From: Bacillota bacterium | GTDB lineage: Bacteria; Bacillota; UBA4882; UBA8346 | NCBI GenBank assembly: GCA_023410535.1 | Contig: JAEYPR010000009.1 | Span: 1 to 64,000 of the forward strand | Direction of reading: 5' to 3' | Length of the DNA: 64,000 nt | Shown: positions 33,372 to 42,358 of the stretch, one piece after another | Numbering within the stretch: position 1 is the first letter of the stretch | Layout of the letters: every line of letters starts with the position of its first letter | Made by a program: the position numbers and the translations under genes | Notes under the pieces: generated by a model | The model's input: the letters and a program-made list of their open reading frames with translations, nothing else | What the model was told of the DNA's origin: nothing | The model's database searches: none

Positions 33372-34622
33372 ATGGCAGCCATTATCAAGAGTTTTTATTT
33401 AAGCAGAATGCTTAATTTAAAAGTGAAAGATTCCCATGGCAAGCTGGTTGGCACGTTAAAAGAAGTGATTAGCACCAGCGATGAACGTCCTGAAGTTATT
33501 GCGTGTACGCTTAAAATGCGCGATCAAAAAACAAGGACGTTAAATTGGCGTCAGTTTGCGCTTACCAAAGAGAAGAATAGTTATATTGCGGTCTGCCATG
33601 GGCTGGAGGATATCACGCTTCCCAAAGAAACCGTCTTTTTAAAAAAGCATATTTTAGACAAACAAATTGTCGACATTGACGGTAAAAAGGTGGTGCGCGT
33701 CAATGATGTTCGTTTGGCCGCGATCACCAGCGGACTTTATGTTGTGGCGGTGGATGTCGGCGTTGAAGGTCTGTTGCGCCGCCTGGATTTGGCCAAGCCA
33801 ATCCAGCGAATTTTGCAACGATTTGGGAAAAGTATCTCCAGTAAGTTGATTCTTTGGAGTAACATGGAGCCGATCGGTTCCAGATTTGATGGGTTGCAAT
33901 TATCGACACAAGCATCACGTTTGAACACGCTTCATCCTTCCGAATTGGCGGATATTATCGAGGATCTTGATGTTAAGACCGGAGCGGCAATTTTTAACTC
34001 ATTGGATCATGAACGGGCGGCGGATGTTTTGGAAGAGATGGAATCCGAGACCCAATCGAGCATCCTGGATAGTTTGTCGTTAGAAAAGGCCGCGGATGTC
34101 CTTGAGATGATGCCTGCGGATGAAGTGGCCGACATTCTCGATGAGATGCAGGAAGAAAAGGCGGAACAACTACTCCAAGAGATGGACCAAGAGACCTCGG
34201 AAGAAGTCCGGGAGTTGATGGAGTACCCCGATAACTCCGTCGGTAGCTTAATGTCCACGGAGTATATCTCGTTTACAGATACCATGACGGTTGGCGCAAC
34301 CCTCCAAGAATTGCGCCGGGTTAAACCGGAGTCCGATACGATTTATTACCTTTATGTCGTAGATGATACCAACAAACTTACTGCGATATTGCCGTTGCGT
34401 GATTTGATCGTTTCCGAGCCCGAGGTTCGGTTGGAAGCGATCATGAACCGCAAGGTAGTCTATGTTTATGATGATGATCCCATCAATTCTTTGGTTGAGA
34501 TTATCTCCAAATACAGCTTATTGGCGATTCCGGTTGTTGATCACAACCACTTGATGCTGGGTGTCGTCATCATCGACGACGTCGTTTATGAATTGTTGCG
34601 GCCAAAGAAACGGCGGCTCTAA
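33372..34622 (+). CDS. Soluble MgtE N-domain/CBS protein with PRC-barrel-like N-terminus, no channel domain
   Basis: A 416-residue protein. Residues about 8-90 and 95-150 look like two PRC-barrel modules (LNLKVKDSHGKLVGTLKEV; LDKQIVDIDGKKVVRVNDV). Residues about 195-295 form an MgtE_N helical repeat (LHPSELADIIEDLDVKTGAA and several E/D-rich LEEM repeats), and about 295-410 a CBS pair. It ends after the CBS domains: the five-helix MgtE pore is missing. MgtE_N and CBS domains bind magnesium and gate the MgtE pore, so this protein is probably a magnesium-sensing partner of the transporter encoded 15 bases downstream. AAAGGAGGAG precedes the ATG. Confidence 0.8.
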   Translation: MAAIIKSFYLSRMLNLKVKDSHGKLVGTLKEVISTSDERPEVIACTLKMRDQKTRTLNWRQFALTKEKNSYIAVCHGLEDITLPKETVFLKKHILDKQIVDIDGKKVVRVNDVRLAAITSGLYVVAVDVGVEGLLRRLDLAKPIQRILQRFGKSISSKLILWSNMEPIGSRFDGLQLSTQASRLNTLHPSELADIIEDLDVKTGAAIFNSLDHERAADVLEEMESETQSSILDSLSLEKAADVLEMMPADEVADILDEMQEEKAEQLLQEMDQETSEEVRELMEYPDNSVGSLMSTEYISFTDTMTVGATLQELRRVKPESDTIYYLYVVDDTNKLTAILPLRDLIVSEPEVRLEAIMNRKVVYVYDDDPINSLVEIISKYSLLAIPVVDHNHLMLGVVIIDDVVYELLRPKKRRL

Positions 34623-34637
34623 ACAGAGGTGAATCAG

Positions 34638-35888
34638 TTGACAAAAGTAAAAAGCTTGTGGAATATTTGGTGGGCCAAGATCATCATCTTTCTCGGAATT
34701 CTAGGCCCTGGGATCATCACCGGCAGCGTGGATAATGATGCCGGCGGTATTACGACCTATTCGGTTGCCGGAGCGGTTTATGGATATAAACTGTTGTGGA
34801 CGCTGATCCCGGCGTTTATCGTTCTTTTAGTAGTGCAAGAGATGAATGCCCGGATGGGAATTGTCACCGGTAAAGGGTTGGCGGATCTGATTCGCGAGAA
34901 TACCGGAGTGAAGACGACCTTCTTCATCTTCTTGGGTTTGCTCACTGCCGATATCGGCAATACCATGACGGAGTTTGCCGGTGTGGCCGGAAGTATGCAA
35001 GTTTTCGGGATCAGTAAATATATTGCCGTTCCGTTGGTGGCGGTCTTGGTTTGGCTATTGGTAGTGAAAGGAACCTATCGCCTGGCAGAGAAGATCTTTT
35101 TGATTTTTAGCGTCTTTTTATTATCCTATGTTGTCTCGGCGATCATGGCCAAACCTGAATGGGGAGTTATTGGCAAAGCGCTTATCACGCCAACGGTGGA
35201 ATTTAACGTAGAGTATTTGGCAATCGTGATCGGGATTATCGGAACGACCATTGCGCCTTGGATGCAGTTTTATATGCAATCGGCCGTCATTGAAAAAGGC
35301 TTAAAGATTGAGAATTACCGCTATACCCTTTGGGATGTTGTGATTGGTTGCATCGCAACGGTGGTGGTTGCCTTTTTCATCATTGTCGCCTGCGCCTCGA
35401 CGCTTCATGTTAATCATGTTCAAATCACTGAGGCTAAGGATGCCGCCATGGCTTTAAAGCCGTTGGCGGGGGTGTTCGCTGCGCAGATATTCGCCTTTGG
35501 ACTTTTTGTCGCTTCGGTTTTTTCAGCAACCATTCTTCCGGTAGCGACCGCCTTTTATGTCTGCGAGGCCTTTGGATTTGAAGCGGGACTTGATAAAACC
35601 TTTAAGGAAGCTCCGCAATTTTACTGGTTGTTCACGGCGATCTTGGTTATTTCGGCCGGAATCATTTTGATCCCGGATGCCCCATTGATTACCATTACCA
35701 TCTGGTCACAGATTATCAACGGGATCCTGCTTCCAGTCGTTTTGATTTCGATGATGCTATTGGTCAATAATACCGAATTAATGGGTAAATATGTGAATAA
35801 ACGCTTAAATAACGTTATCGGCTGGTCGACCGTTGTGATTTTGATCGTGCTTTCCATATTGCTCATTGTGGCTCCGTTGGTCCAATAA
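34638..35888 (+). CDS. NRAMP-related magnesium transporter (NRMT type)
   Basis: A 416-residue membrane protein with about 11 helices. The NRAMP metal site is altered: the DPGN motif of helix 1 reads DAGG (residues 34-37), and the MPH motif of helix 6 reads APW (206-208). Loss of the Asn and the Met ligand is, as I recall, the mark of the NRAMP-related magnesium transporters. M-box control and the magnesium-sensor-like gene upstream agree. The TTG start has AGAGGTGA about seven bases before it; a GTG nine bases earlier would lack one. Confidence 0.82.
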   Translation: MTKVKSLWNIWWAKIIIFLGILGPGIITGSVDNDAGGITTYSVAGAVYGYKLLWTLIPAFIVLLVVQEMNARMGIVTGKGLADLIRENTGVKTTFFIFLGLLTADIGNTMTEFAGVAGSMQVFGISKYIAVPLVAVLVWLLVVKGTYRLAEKIFLIFSVFLLSYVVSAIMAKPEWGVIGKALITPTVEFNVEYLAIVIGIIGTTIAPWMQFYMQSAVIEKGLKIENYRYTLWDVVIGCIATVVVAFFIIVACASTLHVNHVQITEAKDAAMALKPLAGVFAAQIFAFGLFVASVFSATILPVATAFYVCEAFGFEAGLDKTFKEAPQFYWLFTAILVISAGIILIPDAPLITITIWSQIINGILLPVVLISMMLLVNNTELMGKYVNKRLNNVIGWSTVVILIVLSILLIVAPLVQ

Positions 35889-36001
35889 CCAATGGGATCA
35901 CGATGATCAGTTTGAGCAAACGTACATTAGTAGTATCATTCGGTTTATCATGATATTAAGGTTCACGAATGACATCGGCAATTTTTTAAAACAGGAGAAT
36001 C

Positions 36002-36808
36002 ATGAAACAACGAATCGATAGTTGGCTCGTGGAACAGGGCCACTTTGAAAGCCGCGAGAAAGCGCAACGGGCGATTATGGCCGGCGAAGTGCTGGTCAAT
36101 GGGAAACGGGTTGAAAAAGCCGGACAAGCGGTGGCAGGAACTCCCGAGGTTACCCTGACCCATGCCGGGCCTCAGTATGTCAGTCGCGGCGCTCATAAAT
36201 TGTTGAAGGCGTTGGCGGTTTTTCCAGTCACGGTCGGCGGGAAAGTTTGTCTGGACGCCGGCGCGTCCACGGGCGGCTTTACCGACGTGATGCTGCAATC
36301 CGGCGCTGCCCATGTCTATGCCGTGGATGTCGGTTACGGCCAATTGGCCTGGAAACTCCGGCAAGACCAACGGGTCACCGTTTTTGAGCGGGAAAACATC
36401 CGCCATTTCGATCCGACGCAACTCCCGGCACTGCCGGAGCTGATCACCGCTGATCTCTCCTTCATCTCGCTTCAGTTGGTGCTGGGGAAATTCAAAGAGT
36501 TGGCTCAACCGGACGGTGAGCTGATCACCTTGATTAAACCGCAATTTGAAGCGGGTAAGGAAAAGGTAGGCAAGAAAGGAGTTGTCCGTGATCCCGCGGT
36601 TCATTGGGAAGTGCTGGAACGTTTGATCCGAAATGGGCCCGCCCTAGGCTGGTCCTTGGCGCATTTGGACTTCTCGCCGATTTTGGGTCCTGAGGGGAAT
36701 ATCGAATATCTGGGGCATTGGAAACCTTCCGGAACGGAGCTTTCCGCCTTACCCGATCCACAAGCGGTAGTGGGCGCGGCATGGCAAAATTTAAAACTCA
36801 ACGATTAA
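36002..36808 (+). CDS. tlyA: TlyA-family rRNA methyltransferase
   Basis: A 268-residue protein with an S4 RNA-binding domain (about 1-60, RIDSWLVEQGHFESREKAQRAI) and an FtsJ-like methyltransferase domain. The SAM loop is CLDAGASTGGFTDVML and the catalytic region includes ITLIKPQFEAG. TlyA makes 2'-O-methylcytidine in rRNA. Near its usual place in Bacillota are argR and recN, which are absent here. AGGAG precedes the ATG. Confidence 0.9.
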   Translation: MKQRIDSWLVEQGHFESREKAQRAIMAGEVLVNGKRVEKAGQAVAGTPEVTLTHAGPQYVSRGAHKLLKALAVFPVTVGGKVCLDAGASTGGFTDVMLQSGAAHVYAVDVGYGQLAWKLRQDQRVTVFERENIRHFDPTQLPALPELITADLSFISLQLVLGKFKELAQPDGELITLIKPQFEAGKEKVGKKGVVRDPAVHWEVLERLIRNGPALGWSLAHLDFSPILGPEGNIEYLGHWKPSGTELSALPDPQAVVGAAWQNLKLND

Positions 36809-37039
36809 CGGGCGGCAACAGCGCCTGTTTTTTGTTTTGGAGTCATACGGGTGGTCACAATGGTTCGTGAGAGATATTTTTTGAGTCATGGTTTTTAATT
36901 TACGAGGAAAATTCCAAATTGTGGTGAATTATTAGTCAGGAGAAATTTAAACGTTTCAAATACGGGGTCATTGAGATTCGTCGACCTTGGCGCGGAAGAT
37001 TGGTGTGGCGTAGGGATGTGACCGCCGGAGGTGCTGGCA

Positions 37040-38197
37040 ATGGCTTTCGCCGTTCATTCCTTTGCCCTAAATACCCGGATTATTTTTGGCAATGACGCCT
37101 TGCGGGAGTTACCCGAGGCTGGTAAAAGCTTTGGGTCAACGGTGTTGGTGGTGACCGGCCAAACTTCCGCAATGCTCAATAACGTTTTAACGCGAGTCCG
37201 CAATATGTTGACAGCTGCGGAGATTACGCCGGTGGTATTCGCGGAGATCAGTTCCGAGCCGACGTTGGACATGATCGGACGGGGCTTGACGCTCGCTCGG
37301 CGGGAACAGGTTGATTGGGTGATCGGCTTAGGCGGGGGTAGCGCGATGGATGCCGCCAAAGCCATTGCCGGATTATACCACGCGCCGGAAGAACCCCGGT
37401 ATTATTTTGAGGGCGGGTCAATCGAAACGGCGGGTTTGCCACTGATTGCCATCCCGACCACCGCCGGTTCGGGTGCGGAAGTGACTCCGAACGCGGTGTT
37501 GTCCGACCCGAAACGGGGTATCAAGCAGTCAATCCGCGATCCCAAGCTGGCAGCGCGGCTGGCGCTGGTCGATCCGCAATTGACGGTTAGTTTGCCGCCC
37601 GAACTGACGGCGTACTCCGGCATGGATGCGCTGGTGCAAGCGATTGAAGTGTTTACCTCTAAAGGAGCCAACCCATTGTCGGATATTTACGCCTATTCGG
37701 CCATTGAACGAATTGGCGCCAATCTACTTAAAGCCTTTCAAAACAGCGCCGATGGCGACGCCCGGACGGAGCTGGCACTGGGGAGTTTAATGGCCGGGGT
37801 TGCCTTAAGTAACGCCCAGTTGGGAGCGGTTCACGGTTTGGCCCATTCGATCGGCATCCGGACCGGACGGCCCCATGGTCTGGTCTGCGCCGTACTGCTG
37901 GTCCCGGTAATGCGGTTTAATATGCCGGTCAGTTTCGAACGGTACGCGCTGGTTGGAAAGGCGTTGGGTCACAATATTCTGGGGATGGATCCGATCGACG
38001 CGGCAGCACAGGGGATCAAAACCATCATGGCATTGATGAAGAAGTTGGGGATTCCGCCTCACATCCGTTCGTTGGGAGTAACCGAAGCCGATCTTCCGGC
38101 GATTGTGGCCGCAAGCCTGCCTTCGGGTTCACTCGAAGCCAACCCGCGCGAGGCCAAAGCGGAGGATCTCCGCAACATTTTGCTGGAAAATTTTTAA
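37040..38197 (+). CDS. Iron-containing alcohol dehydrogenase
   Basis: A 385-residue group III alcohol dehydrogenase. The NAD-binding GLGGGSAMDAAKAIAG and PTTAGSGAEVTPNAVL segments are conserved, as are the metal histidines in VHGLAHSIG and GRPHGLVCAVL. It probably reduces an aldehyde in fermentation, such as to ethanol or 1,3-propanediol; the substrate cannot be read. GGAGGTG lies six bases before the ATG. It is a single-gene unit. Confidence 0.9.
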   Translation: MAFAVHSFALNTRIIFGNDALRELPEAGKSFGSTVLVVTGQTSAMLNNVLTRVRNMLTAAEITPVVFAEISSEPTLDMIGRGLTLARREQVDWVIGLGGGSAMDAAKAIAGLYHAPEEPRYYFEGGSIETAGLPLIAIPTTAGSGAEVTPNAVLSDPKRGIKQSIRDPKLAARLALVDPQLTVSLPPELTAYSGMDALVQAIEVFTSKGANPLSDIYAYSAIERIGANLLKAFQNSADGDARTELALGSLMAGVALSNAQLGAVHGLAHSIGIRTGRPHGLVCAVLLVPVMRFNMPVSFERYALVGKALGHNILGMDPIDAAAQGIKTIMALMKKLGIPPHIRSLGVTEADLPAIVAASLPSGSLEANPREAKAEDLRNILLENF

Positions 38198-38222
38198 ACT
38201 GTTTCCTTGACAATCAGCTGCC

Positions 38223-38252
38223 ACCCTTCCAAGGTTTTGCGGAAGGGTTTAT
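38223..38252 (+). terminator. Intrinsic terminator
   Basis: ACCCTTCC (38223-38230) with GGAAGGGT (38241-38248) then TTATTTG. Confidence 0.75.
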
Positions 38253-38324
38253 TTGATTTACCGGGAATTTATTAAAAAGAAAAAGAATTGCTCAGCTCAA
38301 ATCGGAAACGAAAGGTTGACTCAG

Positions 38325-40886
38325 ATGAATCGGAAAATCGTCGGAATCCTGGTTGGAGTGAGTTTATTTTATTTGGCGTCGTTGGCGTGGGCAACCCCTC
38401 CCGGGCCCGCCCCGTTCATTAGCGCGCTGCGCTCCAGGGTGAATGCATCGCCGCAGGATAGTCAGGCGCGGTTGGCCCTGGTCGAATATTATTATCAACA
38501 AGCCGGTTTCGCGAATTACTTTCAGACCCGATCCTTATTTTGGACCGAGGCTTCGAAAAAACGGAGCGATCTCCAAAATTTATTGCCGAACGTGAATGAG
38601 AACGACGGCAAGTTGTTTCGGGAGCAACTTCAAAAACTGTTGGCGCTCGAACCCGAGCAGCCGGAAGGGCTGTTGTGGGCGGGCGATTACCATTTGTATT
38701 ACCGTCAAAAAGAGGTCGCCCGTTGGTATTATCAACGCGCGGTGGAGCGTTATCCCGACGCCGTTGCGCCCCGGTTGGCGCTGGCCGACTTTTATCTGTA
38801 CGAGTTCCAGCCGGACCAGGCGTTGGCCATTTTGGCTTCCTTGCAAAACCCGTTGGCCGCCTTGCGTCAGGGTGCGGCTTATTGGCAAAAAGGGGAGTAT
38901 CCGTTGGCTTTGGGTTACTTGGTTCAGGCGGAACCGTTGCCTGCGGCCTATCTGGGGACGCGGGATAAAATGTTGGCCCGAGCTTATCTTGCGATTGGCG
39001 ACTCCAAAGCGGCTGAGGTTTTGATTCATAAGGCCGATAAAGAAGGAGCTGCCGGTTGTTTCGCTCTGGAGACGCAAGGTTGGGCGGCTTGGCTAAGCGG
39101 GGACTTGGCGGGAGCGGCCAAAGCCTGGTCGCTGGGCAAGACGCAGTTTGGCAATTACCGTTTTTGGGATGCGAATTTATGGTGGCAGCAGTATCAAAAG
39201 GCCGGCATGTTAAAGAATATTACCTGTAATTGGAAGGACAACGAGCTGCGCTCATGGGTTAAAATGCTCAGCGGTTTTTCCTATCAGCAGCATGACGAGG
39301 ATCTTAATCAGGCCTATCAGGATTTTTTAGAAGGGATTAAATTAGAGCGCCGTTCCTTGGTTGGCTTTTGGGCAGCGGGCAACCTGCAGTTGAAACGGGG
39401 CAATTATGCCTCGGCTGCCGATCTGTTCTCACAAGGGTTGGCGGTCAATCCCGGGTTCGGACCGCTAATCAAACAACGGGCGGAAGCGTACCGGCGCTTG
39501 AAACAAACCGCTAAAGCCGAAACGGACGAGGCAGTAGCGGCCAAAGCCGCCAAAGCGCTCAAAAGTCAGTTGGTCCAAGGTAGCTTGACTGCGGGCGACA
39601 ACGGTCAAACGCTGTTGAATCTGACAGGCGCAACCCGCGAGTTGTTTGGGATTTGGATCAGTTCCGACGGCGTTCGCTGGCAATGGCAATATTGGTGGGG
39701 TGGGCCGATCGTTTTAAAAAACACCACCAGTGCGTGGGTGGTTCCGGTCGGCGGCGGTTTATCCGGTGAAGCATTGTACCTGGAGGTGGCCCGTAAAAAT
39801 CCGCAAGAACCGTCGCTGATTGCGGAACTCAAAGCGGACGGGGTTTGGTTCCGGCTACCCGCCAACGAGCGGTTGGTGGTGGAGAATTTGACCGGCGGCG
39901 GCGGATGGGTTCAAGTGGAACCGGTGACAGAACTTCAGGTGCCGCTGAGTTATTTCAATCCCGGACGTCAGGATCTGCGTTGTTGGACGCAGGAAAGAAA
40001 CAGCGGCGTTTGGCGGCACAGCGATCTTGCGGTGCAGATTCCTGCCGCCCAACCGCCGGCGCTCGTATTCACGGCCGGCGCACCGCCGGTGATCCGTCAA
40101 TCACGTTTGAACTTACGGATTACGATTGAGCAAGGCGTGTTGGCAGGGCTACGTATGACCGTTGCGGAGAAGGGTAATACTCCAGGGGAATGGCTGCCCT
40201 ATCAACCGGAGGTTTCTTGTCAGTTGGCGGCGGGAAATGGCCCGAAAACCGTGGTAATCCGGCTGCAGGACCGTTTTGGCAACACTTCCGAACAAACTGT
40301 CACGACCAACGTCGACACTACGCCGCCGCAGGTGACGGCCTCCAACATCGTGGCAACCGGAACAGCGGAACCGATTCAGGTTAGCTGGTCTCTGAATGAG
40401 CGGGGTTCAGCCCGGTTGCGGTTATTCCATATTGAAAAAGGTTGGCATGAGCTTCCGGTGACGTCGGGAGTGGACAATCAAATCCGGGTTTCCTTCGATC
40501 CGACCGGGGAGGTCTTCAGTCAACTGGTGGTCCAGGATGAGGCCGGGAATGTGGCGAGCTATCTTCCCACGCAGTTGAATACGCTGCTCCAACAAAATGC
40601 CCCGGTGCATTTTTTGGTGGCGGAAGATCCGACCGCAGTGGTTTCGTCTTGGTTGAGTCTCCATCCAGTATCCGGGAACGATCTTGGCGAGCTGCAATGG
40701 TCGGTCAGTAATGATCTCCGGCTTTGGTCACCCTGGCGTCAGGGTGAAGCGCTACTGCTTTGGAAAACAGCGGCGACCGAGGGGGAACGTTGGGTTTATA
40801 TCCGGTTCCGCCTTCCCAATCAAGCCGAACAAATGACCGTCGTCGCCTTGCCGGCTCAAAACAAGGCGGGGCAATCCGCTATATAA
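38325..40886 (+). CDS. Exported TPR-repeat protein with beta-sandwich C-terminus
   Basis: An 853-residue protein starting with a signal peptide (MNRKIVGILVGVSLFYLASL, about 1-24). Residues about 35-430 contain tetratricopeptide-like repeats (NASPQDSQARLALVEYYYQQ, AAYWQKGEYPLALGYLVQAE, LKRGNYASAADLFSQGLAVN). The rest (about 440-850) is beta-rich with Ig-like stretches such as TVTTNVDTTPPQVTASNI. It probably works outside the membrane as a scaffold or carbohydrate-related protein. I do not recognise the exact family. An AAAGG site precedes the ATG. Confidence 0.7.
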   Translation: MNRKIVGILVGVSLFYLASLAWATPPGPAPFISALRSRVNASPQDSQARLALVEYYYQQAGFANYFQTRSLFWTEASKKRSDLQNLLPNVNENDGKLFREQLQKLLALEPEQPEGLLWAGDYHLYYRQKEVARWYYQRAVERYPDAVAPRLALADFYLYEFQPDQALAILASLQNPLAALRQGAAYWQKGEYPLALGYLVQAEPLPAAYLGTRDKMLARAYLAIGDSKAAEVLIHKADKEGAAGCFALETQGWAAWLSGDLAGAAKAWSLGKTQFGNYRFWDANLWWQQYQKAGMLKNITCNWKDNELRSWVKMLSGFSYQQHDEDLNQAYQDFLEGIKLERRSLVGFWAAGNLQLKRGNYASAADLFSQGLAVNPGFGPLIKQRAEAYRRLKQTAKAETDEAVAAKAAKALKSQLVQGSLTAGDNGQTLLNLTGATRELFGIWISSDGVRWQWQYWWGGPIVLKNTTSAWVVPVGGGLSGEALYLEVARKNPQEPSLIAELKADGVWFRLPANERLVVENLTGGGGWVQVEPVTELQVPLSYFNPGRQDLRCWTQERNSGVWRHSDLAVQIPAAQPPALVFTAGAPPVIRQSRLNLRITIEQGVLAGLRMTVAEKGNTPGEWLPYQPEVSCQLAAGNGPKTVVIRLQDRFGNTSEQTVTTNVDTTPPQVTASNIVATGTAEPIQVSWSLNERGSARLRLFHIEKGWHELPVTSGVDNQIRVSFDPTGEVFSQLVVQDEAGNVASYLPTQLNTLLQQNAPVHFLVAEDPTAVVSSWLSLHPVSGNDLGELQWSVSNDLRLWSPWRQGEALLLWKTAATEGERWVYIRFRLPNQAEQMTVVALPAQNKAGQSAI

Positions 40887-40988
40887 GTTGAATTAAATTT
40901 TGGGCGTGTCATCACGTCTCTAAAAAACCGGCCATGAAACATTTATTGCAACTTATTTAAATTGATTTATTTTTTAGATGGTTTTTGA

Positions 40989-40994
40989 TATAAT
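40989..40994 (+). promoter_or_regulatory. Candidate -10 element for speE
   Basis: TATAAT 6-7 bases before a predicted start near 41001; the -35 is weak. Confidence 0.45.
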
Positions 40995-41000
40995 CAATCC

Positions 41001-41221
41001 CGTCAATGAAGGAAGTTAAAGTATCTAAGATGAACCACCACATCGTGGAGTTATTTCATCTTATGAATCAACGGGAAATATGTCGCGAAACTTCGATGCG
41101 GAAATTTTGGCGCGACATAGCTAAGATGGTTTAAGCGCAATTTTTTTACGACATCTCCCGACCATCGCTCCAAACCAGACCGACTTCGGCGAAATACGCA
41201 AAAAAGTGAGGGAATCGCAGA
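41001..41221 (+). promoter_or_regulatory. Structured leader of speE, possible attenuator
   Basis: TAAGATGAA (41026-41034) pairs with TTCATCTTA (41055-41063), enclosing CCAC/GTGG; TATGTCGCG (41079-41087) pairs with CGCGACATA (41111-41119). A second CTAAGATG (41121-41128) can compete for CATCTTA. GCGC inside the second stem can instead pair with GCGC at 41135-41138, just before a T-run, forming a weak terminator. The parts are thus mutually exclusive. It matches no riboswitch I know; a polyamine or SAM-related signal would make sense. Confidence 0.4.
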
Positions 41222-42049
41222 TTGGAACTTTGGTACACTGAAAAACAAACCCCGAATCTGGCATTGTCTTGCAAAATTACCCGGACGCTACATTCGGAGC
41301 AAACCCCATTTCAAGACCTGGCAGTGGTCGATACGGTGCAATACGGCCGGATGCTGGTTTTGGACGGCATGGTGATGACCACGGAAGTGGACGAATTTGT
41401 TTATCATGAGATGATCACTCATATTGCTCTGAATACCCATCCCAATCCGGAACGGGTTTTGGTGGTTGGCGGCGGCGATGGCGGCGCGATCCGGGAGATT
41501 ATTAAGCATCCGACCGTGAAGGAAGCGGTGTTGGGCGAGATTGACGGCCGGGTGGTTGAGGTCAGTCAGCAATACTTACCGAGCATCGCCGGGGCGTTGA
41601 CCGATTCCCGGGTTACCTTGGCGATCAGCGACGGTGTTGAGCATGTCCGGCAAAATAAAGGCAAATATGATGTGATTTTGGTTGACTCGACCGAGCCGAT
41701 CGGACCGGCGGTGGGCCTTTTCAGCCGGGAGTTTTATCAGGATGTCTTTGAGGCGCTGACTCCCGATGGGATCATGGTGGCCCAAAGCGAGTCGCCATTT
41801 GTCAATCAAGATGTGATTCAGATGATCCATACCAATTTGCAAGGGGTTTTCCCCATTAAGTATCTGTATACGGCGAGTATCCCAACCTATCCGTCGGGGT
41901 TGTGGAGTTTTACGATTGCCAGTAAGAAGTGGGATCCCCTGCAGGTGGAACCGGCCAAAATCCGGCCGATGGAGACGAAGTATTATACGCCCGAGGTTCA
42001 TTTCGGCGCGTTCAAGCTGCCGAAGTTTGCGGCGGATTTGGTGAAGTGA
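41222..42049 (+). CDS. speE: Spermidine synthase
   Basis: A 275-residue aminopropyltransferase. Hallmarks are the N-terminal LWYTEKQTPNLALSCKI, HEMITHIALNTHPNPERVLV, the decarboxylated-SAM loop VVGGGDGGAIREIIKH and the catalytic DSTEPIGPAVGLFS. It makes spermidine from putrescine, which can come from agmatine through AguA and AguB (59972-61873). The TTG start follows GTGAGGG. The leader upstream may be regulatory. Confidence 0.95.
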   Translation: MELWYTEKQTPNLALSCKITRTLHSEQTPFQDLAVVDTVQYGRMLVLDGMVMTTEVDEFVYHEMITHIALNTHPNPERVLVVGGGDGGAIREIIKHPTVKEAVLGEIDGRVVEVSQQYLPSIAGALTDSRVTLAISDGVEHVRQNKGKYDVILVDSTEPIGPAVGLFSREFYQDVFEALTPDGIMVAQSESPFVNQDVIQMIHTNLQGVFPIKYLYTASIPTYPSGLWSFTIASKKWDPLQVEPAKIRPMETKYYTPEVHFGAFKLPKFAADLVK

Positions 42050-42081
42050 TTAATACTTTAATTTTTGATTTTTGTAGGATG

Positions 42082-42112
42082 CGGCCACTCAAGTTTTGGG
42101 TGGCTGTTTTTT
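42082..42112 (+). terminator. Intrinsic terminator after speE
   Basis: CGGCCACTC (42082-42090) pairs, with a GT wobble, with GGGTGGCTG (42098-42106), followed by T. It is nearly the same as the terminator after serS. Confidence 0.85.
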
Positions 42113-42164
42113 GTTTGAGTAGGATGGATTGAGGGTGTTATTAGGGTTTTGCCGAATTGGTGGT

Positions 42165-42260
42165 TGCGCCGTGAAAGTCGCGCACTGCTGCGTCACTCGG
42201 TCGCTCCGGGCTTCAGCGTACATTAAGTACGCTTCCAGTCCTCGCTCGGTTGTTCTTTTT
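42165..42260. repeat. Intergenic repeat copy B
   Basis: Resembles 29518-29625: CACTGC-GC, a hairpin GCGTAC-ATTAA-GTACGC and CTCGC. It lies between the speE terminator and the serS promoter. Confidence 0.35.
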
Positions 42261-42284
42261 AAGTTTTTATTGATCATTTTTCAC

Positions 42285-42312
42285 TTGAAAACCGACGCAT
42301 TTTGTATACAAT
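42285..42312 (+). promoter_or_regulatory. Candidate promoter for serS
   Basis: TTGAAA (42285-42290), 16 bases, TACAAT (42307-42312). No T-box leader is present. Confidence 0.5.
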
Positions 42313-42358
42313 AGTATTTAATATTTGTAAAGCCAAATCATGGAAGGGAGCGACGGCC

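Noticed and set aside
42050..42358. T-box leader before serS
   Set aside because: No T-box bulge sequence or specifier loop was found; the region holds a repeat and a plain promoter.
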